DNA of 64,000 nucleotides from an uncultured Rhodobacterales bacterium (lineage in GTDB: Bacteria; Pseudomonadota; Alphaproteobacteria; Rhodobacterales; Rhodobacteraceae): NCBI GenBank assembly GCA_903873585.1, contig CAIQOV010000022.1, positions 1-64,000 on the forward strand. The letters are read 5' to 3'. Position numbers and translations under genes: made by a program. Within the stretch, counting starts at the first letter, position 1; each line of letters begins with the position of its first letter. The notes under the pieces were generated by a model that ran no database searches, was not told the DNA's origin, and saw nothing but the letters and a program-made list of their open reading frames with translations. Shown here one piece after another: positions 8,530 through 17,115 of this stretch.

Positions 8530-10115
8530 GATTTGGCTGGCGCCTCCCACGCCGCAGCGGTGCCGGAGGCGCGCAAGGTCGCCTTGACGGTTTTGCCGGT
8601 GGGGGTTTTGGGCAGGTCGGTGGACAGAATCTCGATATAACGGGGCACCATATAGGCGGGCAGACGCGGGATCAGATAGGCGTAAAGGTCGGGGGCGGTC
8701 AGGGTGGCGCCGGGTTTCAGGGCGACGACGGCCTTGATGTCATCCTCGCCCATCCCCGATGGCACGGCGACGGCGGCGGATTCCAGAACGTCGGGGTGGC
8801 TGTCAAGTTCCCGTTCGACTTCGAAGGACGAGATGTTTTCGCCGCGGCGGCGGATGGCGTCCTTCAGGCGGTCGACAAAGTAGAAATTGCCCGCGGCATC
8901 GGTGCGGAAGGCGTCGCCGGTGTGGAACCACAGGTTGCGCCAGGCCTCGACTGTCTTGGTGGGGTTCTTCCAATAGCCAAGGCAGAAATCCCATGGGCGG
9001 TCGGCGCGCAGGACCAGTTCGCCGGTACTGCCGGGCGGCAGGGGGGTGTCGGTGTCATCGACGATACGGGCGGTGATGCCGGGGCGGGGGCGGCCGGCCG
9101 AGGTGGGGTTGGTCAGGGTGAAGCCGTCCGAGCAGAGGGGGACGGAAACCTCGGTCATGTTGAACCAGGTGGCGACTTGCAGGCCAAAGCGGGATTTGAG
9201 GGTGTCAAGGTCGGCGGGCAGCGGGATTACGATGGCCTTGGTCAGTGTGTGGTCGCGGTCATCGGGGCTCGGCGGGCGGGACAGCAGGAAATTGGGCATC
9301 GAGGACAGAAGGATGGTCATGGTGGCGCCGTGGCGGCGCACGTCTGGCCAAAAGGCGCTGGCGCTGAAGCGGGGGCGGATGGCCATTGTTGCGCCCGCCA
9401 GCAGGGTCAGGCCGAACATCTGTGACAGTCCGACATGGAACATCGGGAGGAACATGTAGAACACGTCATCTGGGGCGCACCACCCGGCAGGAACCTCGGC
9501 TGTCGTCCAGGCTTGGGCATAGGAATAAAGCACGCCCTTGGACGGGCCTGTGGTGCCCGAGGTGTAGAAAATAGCCATCGGGTCATGGGGTTGCACCACG
9601 CGGGGCAGAGGTGCGGCATTGGTGCTGTGCAGGGCGGCGGCGTCAGACCAGCCCCAGGGGGCGGGAGTGTCAGGGGCGGCGCCGTCAAGCACGGCGATCT
9701 GGCGCAGGTGCGGCAGGTCGGCGGCGAGGGCAATCCAGACGGGCACGTGATGGGCGGCAACGATGGCAAGCGTCGCTTCGGAATCATTGACCTGATGGCG
9801 GAGCATGGCCCCGTGATAGGCGTCATTGACCGGGACCATGATCGCGCCCAGTTTGCAGAGAGCCAGCCAGATCAGGATATGATCGATCCCGGACGGGATC
9901 ATCAGCAGAACCCGGTCACCCTGGGCCACCCCTGCGGCGGCAATACCGTTGGCCCAGCGGTTGACGTCAGCATCAGCCTCGGCCCAAGTCAGAGAGCGGT
10001 CGTCCATCACAAGGCAGGGCTTTTGGGCAGCCGATGCGGCGCGGTCTTCCAGCAGATAGTGAAAGACCCGACCAAAGAAGGGCTGATCGGTTGGGGCGAT
10101 ATCTGGCGTGGTCAT
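8526..10115 (-). CDS. Acyl-CoA synthetase (AMP-binding, class I adenylate-forming)
   Basis: 529-residue ligase that would form an acyl-AMP and then the CoA thioester of a carboxylic acid. The phosphate-binding loop FYTSGTTGPSKGV, the hinge region (WFHTGDAF...DRLKDAIRRRGENIS) and the C-terminal catalytic lysine motif PKTPTGKTVK are all present. It is the first gene of the minus-strand operon and overlaps the permease of cassette A by four bases. Sequence features place it with the crotonobetaine/carnitine-CoA ligase and cyclohexanecarboxylate-CoA ligase-like enzymes rather than with acetyl-CoA synthetases. The acid is not known; co-transcription with an importer implies activation of the imported compound. 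Confidence 0.9.
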   Translation of the reverse strand: MTTPDIAPTDQPFFGRVFHYLLEDRAASAAQKPCLVMDDRSLTWAEADADVNRWANGIAAAGVAQGDRVLLMIPSGIDHILIWLALCKLGAIMVPVNDAYHGAMLRHQVNDSEATLAIVAAHHVPVWIALAADLPHLRQIAVLDGAAPDTPAPWGWSDAAALHSTNAAPLPRVVQPHDPMAIFYTSGTTGPSKGVLYSYAQAWTTAEVPAGWCAPDDVFYMFLPMFHVGLSQMFGLTLLAGATMAIRPRFSASAFWPDVRRHGATMTILLSSMPNFLLSRPPSPDDRDHTLTKAIVIPLPADLDTLKSRFGLQVATWFNMTEVSVPLCSDGFTLTNPTSAGRPRPGITARIVDDTDTPLPPGSTGELVLRADRPWDFCLGYWKNPTKTVEAWRNLWFHTGDAFRTDAAGNFYFVDRLKDAIRRRGENISSFEVERELDSHPDVLESAAVAVPSGMGEDDIKAVVALKPGATLTAPDLYAYLIPRLPAYMVPRYIEILSTDLPKTPTGKTVKATLRASGTAAAWEAPAKS

Positions 10116-10282
10116 TCTGGCCCCCGTGTCATGCTGGCCCCCGTGAAAGGACGCAGGGCGCAGGGCGGTGCTGCAGCATCCCGAAGCCCAAGGTCATGAC
10201 CATCCCCCCGCTGAGCGCCCAAGTTGCAGCCATGCCGTTTTGCGGGGCTTTGGGTTTCGGATGCGCCCGCAATCGGCTTGTC

Positions 10283-10419
10283 TACCTTTTGGTATTTATG
10301 GCTACTGACTAGTATGATGTCAACAGCCTTGTACCCTAACCCAACTGCGGCCAGAACAGAATAAGGTGCCACAGCAGTTGACAACCTACCGACCAGTATA
10401 TCATGATACTAAAAGGTAA
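10283..10419. promoter_or_regulatory. Four-site operator array between divergent operons
   Basis: Four 12-mers fit TAC(C/T)-N4-(A/G)GTA: TACCTTTTGGTA at 10283, TACTGACTAGTA at 10303, TACCGACCAGTA at 10388 and TACTAAAAGGTA at 10408. They form two pairs, each spaced 20 bp start to start, and the pairs are offset by exactly 105 bp. The array sits in the 367-base gap between the divergent starts at 10115 and 10483, so it can control both operons. The dyad form fits a TetR-type dimer; either TetR gene at 24011 or 24713 is a candidate. The motif is seen; the regulator is inferred. Confidence 0.65.
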
Positions 10420-10482
10420 CCCCGCAAGTCCTGTGCGGCATGGGTGCGTCTTTGGCGGACCCGGGGGGATGGGAGGTAGATC

Positions 10483-11646
10483 ATGAACTTTGATTTCACT
10501 GAGGATCAGCTCGCTCTGCGCGATCTGGTGCGCAAGTTCGTGGAACGGGAAATGCCCAAGGACGCGGTGGCCGAATGGGACGCCAAGGGTGCCTTTCCGG
10601 ACGGATTGCTGGACAAGATGGCCGAAATCGGCCTGATGGGCGCCTCGGTTCCCGAAGAGTTCGGCGGCACGGGCGGTGGCGTGGTCGAAGAGACCATCGT
10701 GCTGGAGGAGTTGGCGCGGCATTCATCCACGGTGGCGTTGGCCTATGGTCTGGATATTTCGTTTGGCGCGGTGACGATTGAACGGCATGGGAGTGAGGCG
10801 CAAAAGCAGGAGTTTCTGCCGCGGATTGCCACGGGGAATGTGCATTTTGCGCTGTCGATGACCGAACCCGATGGCGGGACCGACATTCTGGGTGCGATGA
10901 AGACCAAGGCTGTGGTGGATGGCGACGACTTTATCATCAACGGCGCCAAGATCTGGACCACGGGCCTGAACATCGCGTCCTGGCTGTTCGTCGTGGCGCG
11001 CACCTCGCGCAACCCGGAGAAGCCGTCACAAGGTTTGACGGTGTTCCTGATCCCCAAGGACACACCCGGCATCACCTATCGCAAGATCGAAAAGCTGGGG
11101 TCCAAGTTTCTGCATTCCTATGAGGTCAGTTACAAGGACGTCCGGGTGCCAAAATCGTCGATAGTGGGGACGGAGGGCCGGGGGTGGCATGCGATCATCG
11201 ACACGCTGAACAACGAGCGGATCTTTGTGGCGGCGGTCTGTGTAGGCTTGGGACAAGGGGCACTGGATGATGCAGTGCAGTATGCCAAAGAGCGCAATGC
11301 CTTTGGTCGGCCGATTGGGCAGTTTCAGGCGGTGCAGCATCCGCTGGCCGACAGTCTGACGGAAATCGAGATGGCGCGGTTGATGACCTACAAGGCGTCG
11401 TGGATGCAGGATCAGGGGCAGGATTGTTCGATACCCGCATCGATGGCCAAGTATTTCGCGTCCGAGGCGGCGTTTCGCACAACGGACCGGGGGATGCGGG
11501 TGCTGGCGGGGTACGGCTTTGCGATGGAATACCACATGCAGCGCTATTACCGTGATATACGGCAGCTGATCTTTGCCCCCATCACCAATGAGATGGGCAA
11601 GAACTATATCGCCCAGGTCGGGTTGGGTCTGCCGAAGAGCTATTGA
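10483..11646 (+). CDS. Acyl-CoA dehydrogenase (GPITNE-type)
   Basis: 387-residue FAD-dependent acyl-CoA dehydrogenase that would introduce an alpha,beta double bond into a CoA ester. The N-terminal helical domain, the FAD strand motif (ALSMTEPDGGTD, IINGAKIWTT) and the C-terminal helices with RNAFGRPIGQFQ are complete. The usual catalytic Glu of the EGT(N/S)E loop is replaced by FAPITNE. A Glu at residue 245 (LNNERI) occupies the alternative helix position used in isovaleryl- and long-chain-CoA dehydrogenases. It opens the 13.5-kb plus-strand operon; GGGAGG precedes the ATG. The substrate is unknown, but the alternative Glu hints at a branched one. Confidence 0.92.
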   Translation: MNFDFTEDQLALRDLVRKFVEREMPKDAVAEWDAKGAFPDGLLDKMAEIGLMGASVPEEFGGTGGGVVEETIVLEELARHSSTVALAYGLDISFGAVTIERHGSEAQKQEFLPRIATGNVHFALSMTEPDGGTDILGAMKTKAVVDGDDFIINGAKIWTTGLNIASWLFVVARTSRNPEKPSQGLTVFLIPKDTPGITYRKIEKLGSKFLHSYEVSYKDVRVPKSSIVGTEGRGWHAIIDTLNNERIFVAAVCVGLGQGALDDAVQYAKERNAFGRPIGQFQAVQHPLADSLTEIEMARLMTYKASWMQDQGQDCSIPASMAKYFASEAAFRTTDRGMRVLAGYGFAMEYHMQRYYRDIRQLIFAPITNEMGKNYIAQVGLGLPKSY

Positions 11647-11653
11647 GGGCACC

Positions 11654-12601
11654 ATGACGCAGGATCCGATCACGCTGTACCAGTCCATGCTGACGATCCG
11701 CGAATGCGAGGCGCAGCTGAATGACCTGTTCGCCAAGAACCTGTTTCCGGGGTATATACATTCGTATCTGGGGCAAGAGGCCTGCGCGGTTGGCATCTGT
11801 TCTGGCTTGAACGACACCGATTACATCGTATCGAACCACCGGGGGCGCGGGCATTATCTGGCCAAAGGCATGGCGTTGAAGCCGATGATGGCTGAAATGC
11901 TGGGCAAGGCGACGGGCATTTGCGGCGGGCGGGGCGGCGAGATGCACGCGGCGGACCCGGCGCTGGGCATTCTGGGCGGCAACGGGATTGTGGGCGCGGG
12001 GATGCCGATTGGCGCAGGCGCGGCGCTGGCGGCGCAGATGGATGGTCTGGGTGCCGTGGCCGTGGTGTTCTTTGGCGAGGGGGCCAGCAACAATGGTGCC
12101 TTTGGCGAGACGCTGAATGTGGCGGCGGCGTGGAAGCTGCCGCTGATCCTGGTGTGCGAGAACAACCTTTATGCCGAGATGACGCCTTTTGCCGAGACAG
12201 TCGGCCAGCCCGATGTCGCGGCGCGGGCGACGGGATACGGCGTTGCGTCTGAGATTGTAGATGGCAATGATGTGCTGGCGGTGCGGGCCGCTGCGGGCCG
12301 TGCGGTTGACCGGGCACGGGTTGGGGCGGGCCCTACCTTGCTGGAGTTGAAGACCTATCGCTGGGGCGGGCATTTTGAGGGGGATCCGCGCAAGTACCGC
12401 ACCCGCGAGGAAGAGGCCGAGTGGAAGGCGCGTTGCCCGGTGGCGCGGTACCGTCGGCATCTGGTCGATTTGGGGGTTGAGGAGGACCGGCTGGGGTCGT
12501 TGGAGGCTGTCGTGGCTGCCGAAGTGGCAGAGGCGGTGACCTTTGCGCTGGACAGCCCTTTGCCCCCGCCCGAATCCGCGCTGCTCAAAGTTTTCGCCTG
12601 A
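11654..12601 (+). CDS. Thiamine-dependent 2-oxoacid dehydrogenase E1 alpha subunit
   Basis: 315-residue E1 alpha chain of the pyruvate/acetoin/branched-chain 2-oxoacid dehydrogenase class. The thiamine-diphosphate motif begins GEGASNNGAFGE and ends in CENN; the substrate-side GNGIVGAGMPIGAGAAL loop and the RGRGHYLAKG loop are present. The start at ATG 11654 is supported by position, eight bases after the preceding stop. With 12611-13588 (E1 beta) and 13598-14785 (E2) it would decarboxylate a 2-oxoacid and pass the acyl group to CoA. The same family includes acetoin dehydrogenase, so acetoin-like cleavage is the alternative. No E3 gene lies nearby. Confidence 0.9.
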   Translation: MTQDPITLYQSMLTIRECEAQLNDLFAKNLFPGYIHSYLGQEACAVGICSGLNDTDYIVSNHRGRGHYLAKGMALKPMMAEMLGKATGICGGRGGEMHAADPALGILGGNGIVGAGMPIGAGAALAAQMDGLGAVAVVFFGEGASNNGAFGETLNVAAAWKLPLILVCENNLYAEMTPFAETVGQPDVAARATGYGVASEIVDGNDVLAVRAAAGRAVDRARVGAGPTLLELKTYRWGGHFEGDPRKYRTREEEAEWKARCPVARYRRHLVDLGVEEDRLGSLEAVVAAEVAEAVTFALDSPLPPPESALLKVFA

Positions 12602-12610
12602 GGGGGCCCC

Positions 12611-13588
12611 ATGCCGACCAAGACCTATTGCTGGGCGATCATCGACGCGATGCGCGAGGAAATGGCGCGGGATGACCGGGTTTTCCTGATGGGTGAGGAC
12701 GTGGCGGCGGCGGGCGGGGCTTTTGGGGCGTCGCGGGGATTGCTGGATGCGTTCGGGCCTGCGCGTGTGCGAGATACGCCGATCAGTGAAGAGATCATCG
12801 TCGGGATGGGCGTTGGGGCCGCGATGGCGGGGAAGCGGCCGATTGTCGAGATCATGTTCATCGACTTTCTGGGCCTGTGTCTGGACCAGATCGCCAATCA
12901 GGCGGCCAAGACGCATTACATATATGACGGGATGTTCAAGATGCCCTTGGTGATCCGGACATCGTCAGCCGTGGAAATGGGGATCGGCCCGCACCACAGC
13001 CAGGCCTGGGAGGCGTTGGTGGCGCATATTCCGGGGTTGAAGGTGGTGATGCCGTCGACGCCGCGCGATGCCAAGGGGCTGCTGAAGTCGGCGATCCGGG
13101 ATGATAACCCTGTGATTTTTATCGAGCATATCGCCATGCACCGGATCAAGGAAGAGATCGAGGACGACGAGGATTTCCTGATTCCGCTGGGCCGGGCGGA
13201 CATCAAAAGGATGGGGTCGGATGTAACGGTGGTGGCCTCGGGGCTGATGGTGGCGCGGGCCTTGGCGGCGGCGGAGCAGGTGGCGGGGGAGGGGATATCG
13301 GTGGAGGTGATTGACCCGCGCACGATATCGCCCCTGGATTTCGACACGATCGCGGCGTCGGTGTCCAAGACGAACCGCTGTCTGGTTGTCAGTTCCTCGC
13401 ACAAGAATTTCGGCTTTGGGTCCGAGGTGGCGGCCGAGATTGGCGAGCGTTGTTTCTTTGATCTGGACCAGCCGGTTAGGCGGTTGTCGCCACCATTCAC
13501 GCCGGCGCCTTTTGGCCGGCAGTTCGACCAGTTCCTGAACCCCGACGCCGATGCCATCGTGGCGGCGGTGCGGGATCTGATGGCGTGA
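12611..13588 (+). CDS. 2-oxoacid dehydrogenase E1 beta subunit
   Basis: 325-residue transketolase-type E1 beta chain. The N-terminal GEDVAAAGGAFGASRGL segment, the catalytic-site ISEEIIVGMGVGAAMAG strand with its thiamine-activating Glu, and the C-terminal swivel domain (VIDPRTISPLDFDTI) follow in normal order. It would form an alpha2beta2 E1 with the preceding gene, which ends nine bases upstream. In the pathway inferred here it could convert 3-methyl-2-oxobutanoate or a substrate-derived 2-oxoacid into an acyl-CoA such as isobutyryl-CoA. That substrate is inferred only from the isobutyryl-CoA genes further down the operon. Confidence 0.9.
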   Translation: MPTKTYCWAIIDAMREEMARDDRVFLMGEDVAAAGGAFGASRGLLDAFGPARVRDTPISEEIIVGMGVGAAMAGKRPIVEIMFIDFLGLCLDQIANQAAKTHYIYDGMFKMPLVIRTSSAVEMGIGPHHSQAWEALVAHIPGLKVVMPSTPRDAKGLLKSAIRDDNPVIFIEHIAMHRIKEEIEDDEDFLIPLGRADIKRMGSDVTVVASGLMVARALAAAEQVAGEGISVEVIDPRTISPLDFDTIAASVSKTNRCLVVSSSHKNFGFGSEVAAEIGERCFFDLDQPVRRLSPPFTPAPFGRQFDQFLNPDADAIVAAVRDLMA

Positions 13589-13597
13589 GGTTGGGTC

Positions 13598-14785
13598 ATG
13601 GCGCATGAAGTCGCGATACCGAAGCTGGGCCTGACGATGGTCGATTGCACCCTGACGGGGTGGTCCAAGGCCGATGGCGACCGGGTGGAAAAGGGCGAGG
13701 TGCTGTTCGAGATCGAGACGGACAAGATCACGTCTGAGGTCGAGGCGGATGCCGCAGGCTATCTGCGCCGTTTTGCCGAGGTTGATACGATGCACACTGT
13801 GGGTGCAGTGATCGGCGGGCTTTATGAGACGCGGAACGCGGCGCTGGCTGCGACCGGTGTGGTGGCGGTGGCTCTAGAAGCAGTGGAGGCCGAGCCTGTC
13901 GAGGCTGCGCATGTTGTGGTGCCTGCGGCGGCCGCGGCGGGGCGATTGCGGGTGTCGCCATTAGCGCGGCGGATTGCCAAGGGGGCGGGGATTGATCCGG
14001 GAGGGTTGACGGGCACCGGCGCGCGTGGGGCGGTTCTGCGGCGGGATGTGGATGCTGCGATCGCGGGGCGGGCTATGGTGGCGGGGCCGGGGCCAAAGCG
14101 GCGGCCCCTGGCCGGGCTGCGCAAGACCATCGCGCGTAACATGATGCAAAGCCTGCAGATGTCGGCGCAGATGACGGCTTTTGCGCGGGTGGATATGGCG
14201 GAAGTGGTGGCGCTGCGGGCGTCATTGGTGGCGAATGAGGCCGCGTTGGGGGTGCGGGTGTCGTTCACCGACATCGTGCTGAAGGCCTGCGCGGTGGTGT
14301 TGGCGCGCATGCCGGACATCAATTCGTCGATCATCGGGGACGAGATTGTGACCTGGGATGAGGTCAATATCGGGCTGGCGGTGGCCTTGGACGATGGGTT
14401 GGTGGTGCCGGTCGTCAGACGTGCGGACCGCAAGTCGCTAGTCGAGATTGCGCAGGAGCGGCTGGATCTGGCGGCGCGGGCAAGGGCGGGGCGCTTGGGG
14501 CATGAGGATATGGTGGCGGGGACGTTCACCCTGTCGAACTTTGGCTCTTATGGCGGGGATTTCGAGACGCCGTTGTTGAACCCGCCGCAATCGGCGATTC
14601 TGGGGATAGGCGCGATCACGGATGAGGTGGTTGCGCGCGACGGGCAGATTGTGATCCGGCCCATGATGATGCTGAGCATGACCTTTGACCACCGCCTGAT
14701 TGACGGGGCGGTGGCTGGGCGGTTCCGCGCCGAGTTGCGGGCACTGTTGGAGCGGCCTGCCACGATGTTGGCGGGGCTGAGGTGA
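13598..14785 (+). CDS. 2-oxoacid dehydrogenase E2 (dihydrolipoyl acyltransferase)
   Basis: 395-residue E2 core protein. Residues 1-80 are a single lipoyl domain with the lipoylated lysine K43 in ETDKITSE. A linker rich in Ala and Val leads to a peripheral subunit-binding domain (VSPLARRIAKGAGIDPGGL, residues about 120-150), then the catalytic acyltransferase domain with the active-site DHRLIDG motif near the C-terminus. It carries the acyl group from E1 to CoA. E3 (lipoamide dehydrogenase) is missing from the operon and must come from elsewhere in the genome. Its stop overlaps the GTG of the next gene. Confidence 0.92.
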   Translation: MAHEVAIPKLGLTMVDCTLTGWSKADGDRVEKGEVLFEIETDKITSEVEADAAGYLRRFAEVDTMHTVGAVIGGLYETRNAALAATGVVAVALEAVEAEPVEAAHVVVPAAAAAGRLRVSPLARRIAKGAGIDPGGLTGTGARGAVLRRDVDAAIAGRAMVAGPGPKRRPLAGLRKTIARNMMQSLQMSAQMTAFARVDMAEVVALRASLVANEAALGVRVSFTDIVLKACAVVLARMPDINSSIIGDEIVTWDEVNIGLAVALDDGLVVPVVRRADRKSLVEIAQERLDLAARARAGRLGHEDMVAGTFTLSNFGSYGGDFETPLLNPPQSAILGIGAITDEVVARDGQIVIRPMMMLSMTFDHRLIDGAVAGRFRAELRALLERPATMLAGLR

Positions 14786-15189
14786 CGAACCCTTTGACCA
14801 CCTATGCTGGGGCGGAACTGGGGCGCGAGGTGTGCCGGGGGCAGATCACGCTGAACCAGACCGAGATTGACCGGTTTTGTGGGCTGATGGGCTATGACAG
14901 TACCCATTATCAGGGTTTGGCACCGACCTCGATGTGTCTGGCCTTTGGGCTACGGCTGGGGTGGGAGGCGCAGGTGTTTCCGCGCGGGGTGATCCGGGTG
15001 GGGGATGAGAACACCTATGGCGTTCCGGCGCGGGCGGGGGATGTTTTGGTGACCACTCTGGTGATCACGGACCGGTTTGAACGCAAGGGGCGGCGATTTT
15101 TGACCTATCAGATGGACACGACCAATCCGGCGGGGCAGCAAGTCTGCCGGGTCAAGTTCACGGCGATCATTCCGGCGGGCGCGGCGTGA
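14782..15189 (+). CDS. MaoC-family hot-dog protein, FAS1-type N-terminal half
   Basis: 135-residue hot-dog-fold protein resembling the N-terminal, catalytically poor half of two-part MaoC hydratases. It has the opening EIDRFCGLMGYD helix and the RVGDENTYGVPARAGD strand. It starts with GTG, overlapping the E2 stop (GTGA). The next gene, overlapping by four bases, encodes the catalytic half, so the two probably form a heteromeric enoyl-CoA hydratase of the kind used for bulky or branched acyl-CoAs in sterol side-chain breakdown. Substrate assignment is inference. Confidence 0.75.
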   Translation: MTNPLTTYAGAELGREVCRGQITLNQTEIDRFCGLMGYDSTHYQGLAPTSMCLAFGLRLGWEAQVFPRGVIRVGDENTYGVPARAGDVLVTTLVITDRFERKGRRFLTYQMDTTNPAGQQVCRVKFTAIIPAGAA

Positions 15190-15554
15190 CCCCCAGCATC
15201 ACCGTCAGCCAAGCGATGATTGACGCTTATGCGGCGATCTCGGGGGATTTCAACCCGGTTCACGTGGACCCGGAGTTTGCCGCTGGAACGCCATTTGGCC
15301 AGACCATCGCGCACGGCTGCATTCCCATGGAGCCGATCTTTCAACTGGTGCAGGGGCGACTGGGAGTGGCGGTGCTGCCGCAGGGGACGGGAATGACGCT
15401 GCGCTATCTGCGGCCCTGTCATCCGGGCGATACGATCGAGATTGTGGTCAAGGCGGACGGCCCGGAGGAGGGGATGGCGTTTCAATGCGTCAATCAGCGG
15501 GGCGAGGCGGTGATCGAGGGCGTGGTAAGGTTGGCGCAAGGAGGGGCGGGCTGA
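15186..15554 (+). CDS. MaoC-family enoyl-CoA hydratase, catalytic half
   Basis: 122-residue hot-dog enoyl-CoA hydratase 2. The hydratase-2 motif is intact, with catalytic Asp21 and His26 in SGDFNPVHVDPEFA, followed by PFGQTIAHG. It starts with GTG overlapping the preceding stop. It would hydrate an alpha,beta-unsaturated acyl-CoA to the (R)-3-hydroxyacyl-CoA, probably together with the non-catalytic partner encoded just upstream. Its stop overlaps the next start as TGATG, so translation is likely coupled. Confidence 0.85.
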   Translation: MTPSITVSQAMIDAYAAISGDFNPVHVDPEFAAGTPFGQTIAHGCIPMEPIFQLVQGRLGVAVLPQGTGMTLRYLRPCHPGDTIEIVVKADGPEEGMAFQCVNQRGEAVIEGVVRLAQGGAG

Positions 15555-17104
15555 TGGATGTGGCGGGGACCATGACCGTTCCGGGGTTGCTGCACCTGCA
15601 AGTGGCGCGAAATCCGGACAAGCTGTTCGTGGTGTTCGAGGATGAGGCGGGGGCGGTCACGGAACTGACCTATGCCGCCTTTGGCGAAGGGGTGAACCGA
15701 CTGGCAGGCCATCTGGCGGCGCGCGGGGTTGGGGCGGGGCAGACGGTTGCTGTCATGCTGGTGAACTGCCCGGAATTCCTGCAGGCGTGGTTTGCGATCA
15801 ATCAGATCGGCGCGGTGATGGTGCCGGTGAATGTTCATTACTCGCCCGACGAGTTAGCCTATCTGCTGAACGATGCGGGCTGTGTGGGGCTGGTCACCGA
15901 GCCTGTGTTTCTGCCGAAATTCCTGGCGGTTGAGGCTGGGTGCGGGGCGGTCGCAGTCCGGGTTCTGGCGCGGGATCAGGGGGCGGAGGCGGGGTTTGAC
16001 CTGTTGGCGGGGTTGCCGGAGGCAGAGCGCGTGCCGGGGCCGGTAGCGCCGGGGGATGCGTCGCAGATCATCTATACTTCGGGCACCACGTCGCGGCCCA
16101 AGGGGGCAATTTTGGGCCATCATGGCAGCGTGGTGCAGGGGATTGCGCTGGCGCAGCACTTTGGGCTGCGCGGGGATGAGCGGACTTGCGTCGTGTTGCC
16201 GCTGTTCCATGTGAACGGGCAATTCGTGGGGGTGATGCCGACGCTGACGGTGGGGGGCACGGTGGTTTTGCTGCAGACCTACAGCGCCAGTCGGTACTGG
16301 GCGCAGGTCCGGCGGCACCGCTGCACCTTTATCAGCATCGTGCCGATGATCCTGCGGACGCTGCTGGCGCAACCGGCGCTGGAAACGGATGCCGAGCATG
16401 GGGTCAGGACGTCATTCTATGCCTTGCCGACCTCGGACGCGGAGTGGAGCGCGTTTGAAGGGCGGTTTGGGGTGCAGTTGATCGAGGGGTATGGGTTATC
16501 CGAGACCTTTGGCATCTGCACGGCGAACCCGGTTTTGCAAGGGGTGACCAAGCGGCATTGCATCGGGTTGCCGGTGCTGGGGCGGCAGATCCGGGTGGTG
16601 GATGAGGCCGGACGGGACCTGCCTGCGGGGCAGAGCGGGGGGATTTTGGTGAAGGGGGCGCCGCTGTTTCTGGGGTATTTCCGGAACCCGGAGGCCAGCC
16701 TTGCGGCAATGAAGGACGGCTGGCTGATCACCGGCGATAATGGCTGGTTTGACGACGACGGCTATCTGCACTTCCTCGACCGGTCAAAAGACGTGATCAA
16801 GCGGGCGGGCGAAAACATCGCGGCGGGCGAGGTTGAGCGGGTCTTGGGCGAGCATCCGGCTGTGGCGGAGTGTGCGGTGATTGGGGTGTTTGATCCCTTG
16901 CGGGATGAAGCGGTGAAGGCGGTGGTGGTGCTGCGGTCTGCGGCGTCGGAGGCCGAGTTGGCCGAGTGGTGCGCGCTGTCACTGGCGCGGTTCAAGGTGC
17001 CGACACTGTTTGAATTCCGCGACGCTTTGCCCAAGACCTCGATCGGGAAGATCATGAAATATCAGTTGCGGGCGGATCATCTGGCCCAGAACCCCAAGAG
17101 TTGA
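15554..17104 (+). CDS. Acyl-CoA synthetase, second copy
   Basis: 516-residue AMP-forming acyl-CoA ligase. It has the P-loop [15 protein letters not shown], the adenine-binding [11 protein letters not shown], the hinge [29 protein letters not shown] and the C-terminal lysine motif [10 protein letters not shown]. The start is ATG 15554, inside the TGATG overlap with the MaoC gene; the open frame upstream of it is a shadow. It is distinct from the ligase at 8526-10115, so the pathway has two CoA-activation steps, perhaps of the intact substrate and of an intermediate acid after ring or ester cleavage. Confidence 0.9.
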   Translation: MDVAGTMTVPGLLHLQVARNPDKLFVVFEDEAGAVTELTYAAFGEGVNRLAGHLAARGVGAGQTVAVMLVNCPEFLQAWFAINQIGAVMVPVNVHYSPDELAYLLNDAGCVGLVTEPVFLPKFLAVEAGCGAVAVRVLARDQGAEAGFDLLAGLPEAERVPGPVAPGDASQIIYTSGTTSRPKGAILGHHGSVVQGIALAQHFGLRGDERTCVVLPLFHVNGQFVGVMPTLTVGGTVVLLQTYSASRYWAQVRRHRCTFISIVPMILRTLLAQPALETDAEHGVRTSFYALPTSDAEWSAFEGRFGVQLIEGYGLSETFGICTANPVLQGVTKRHCIGLPVLGRQIRVVDEAGRDLPAGQSGGILVKGAPLFLGYFRNPEASLAAMKDGWLITGDNGWFDDDGYLHFLDRSKDVIKRAGENIAAGEVERVLGEHPAVAECAVIGVFDPLRDEAVKAVVVLRSAASEAELAEWCALSLARFKVPTLFEFRDALPKTSIGKIMKYQLRADHLAQNPKS

Positions 17105-17115
17105 AGGAGCCTGTC

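Noticed and set aside
11582-12916. A 444-codon minus-strand frame antisense to the E1 genes
   Set aside because: Shadow frame; E1 alpha and beta have complete cofactor motifs on the other strand.
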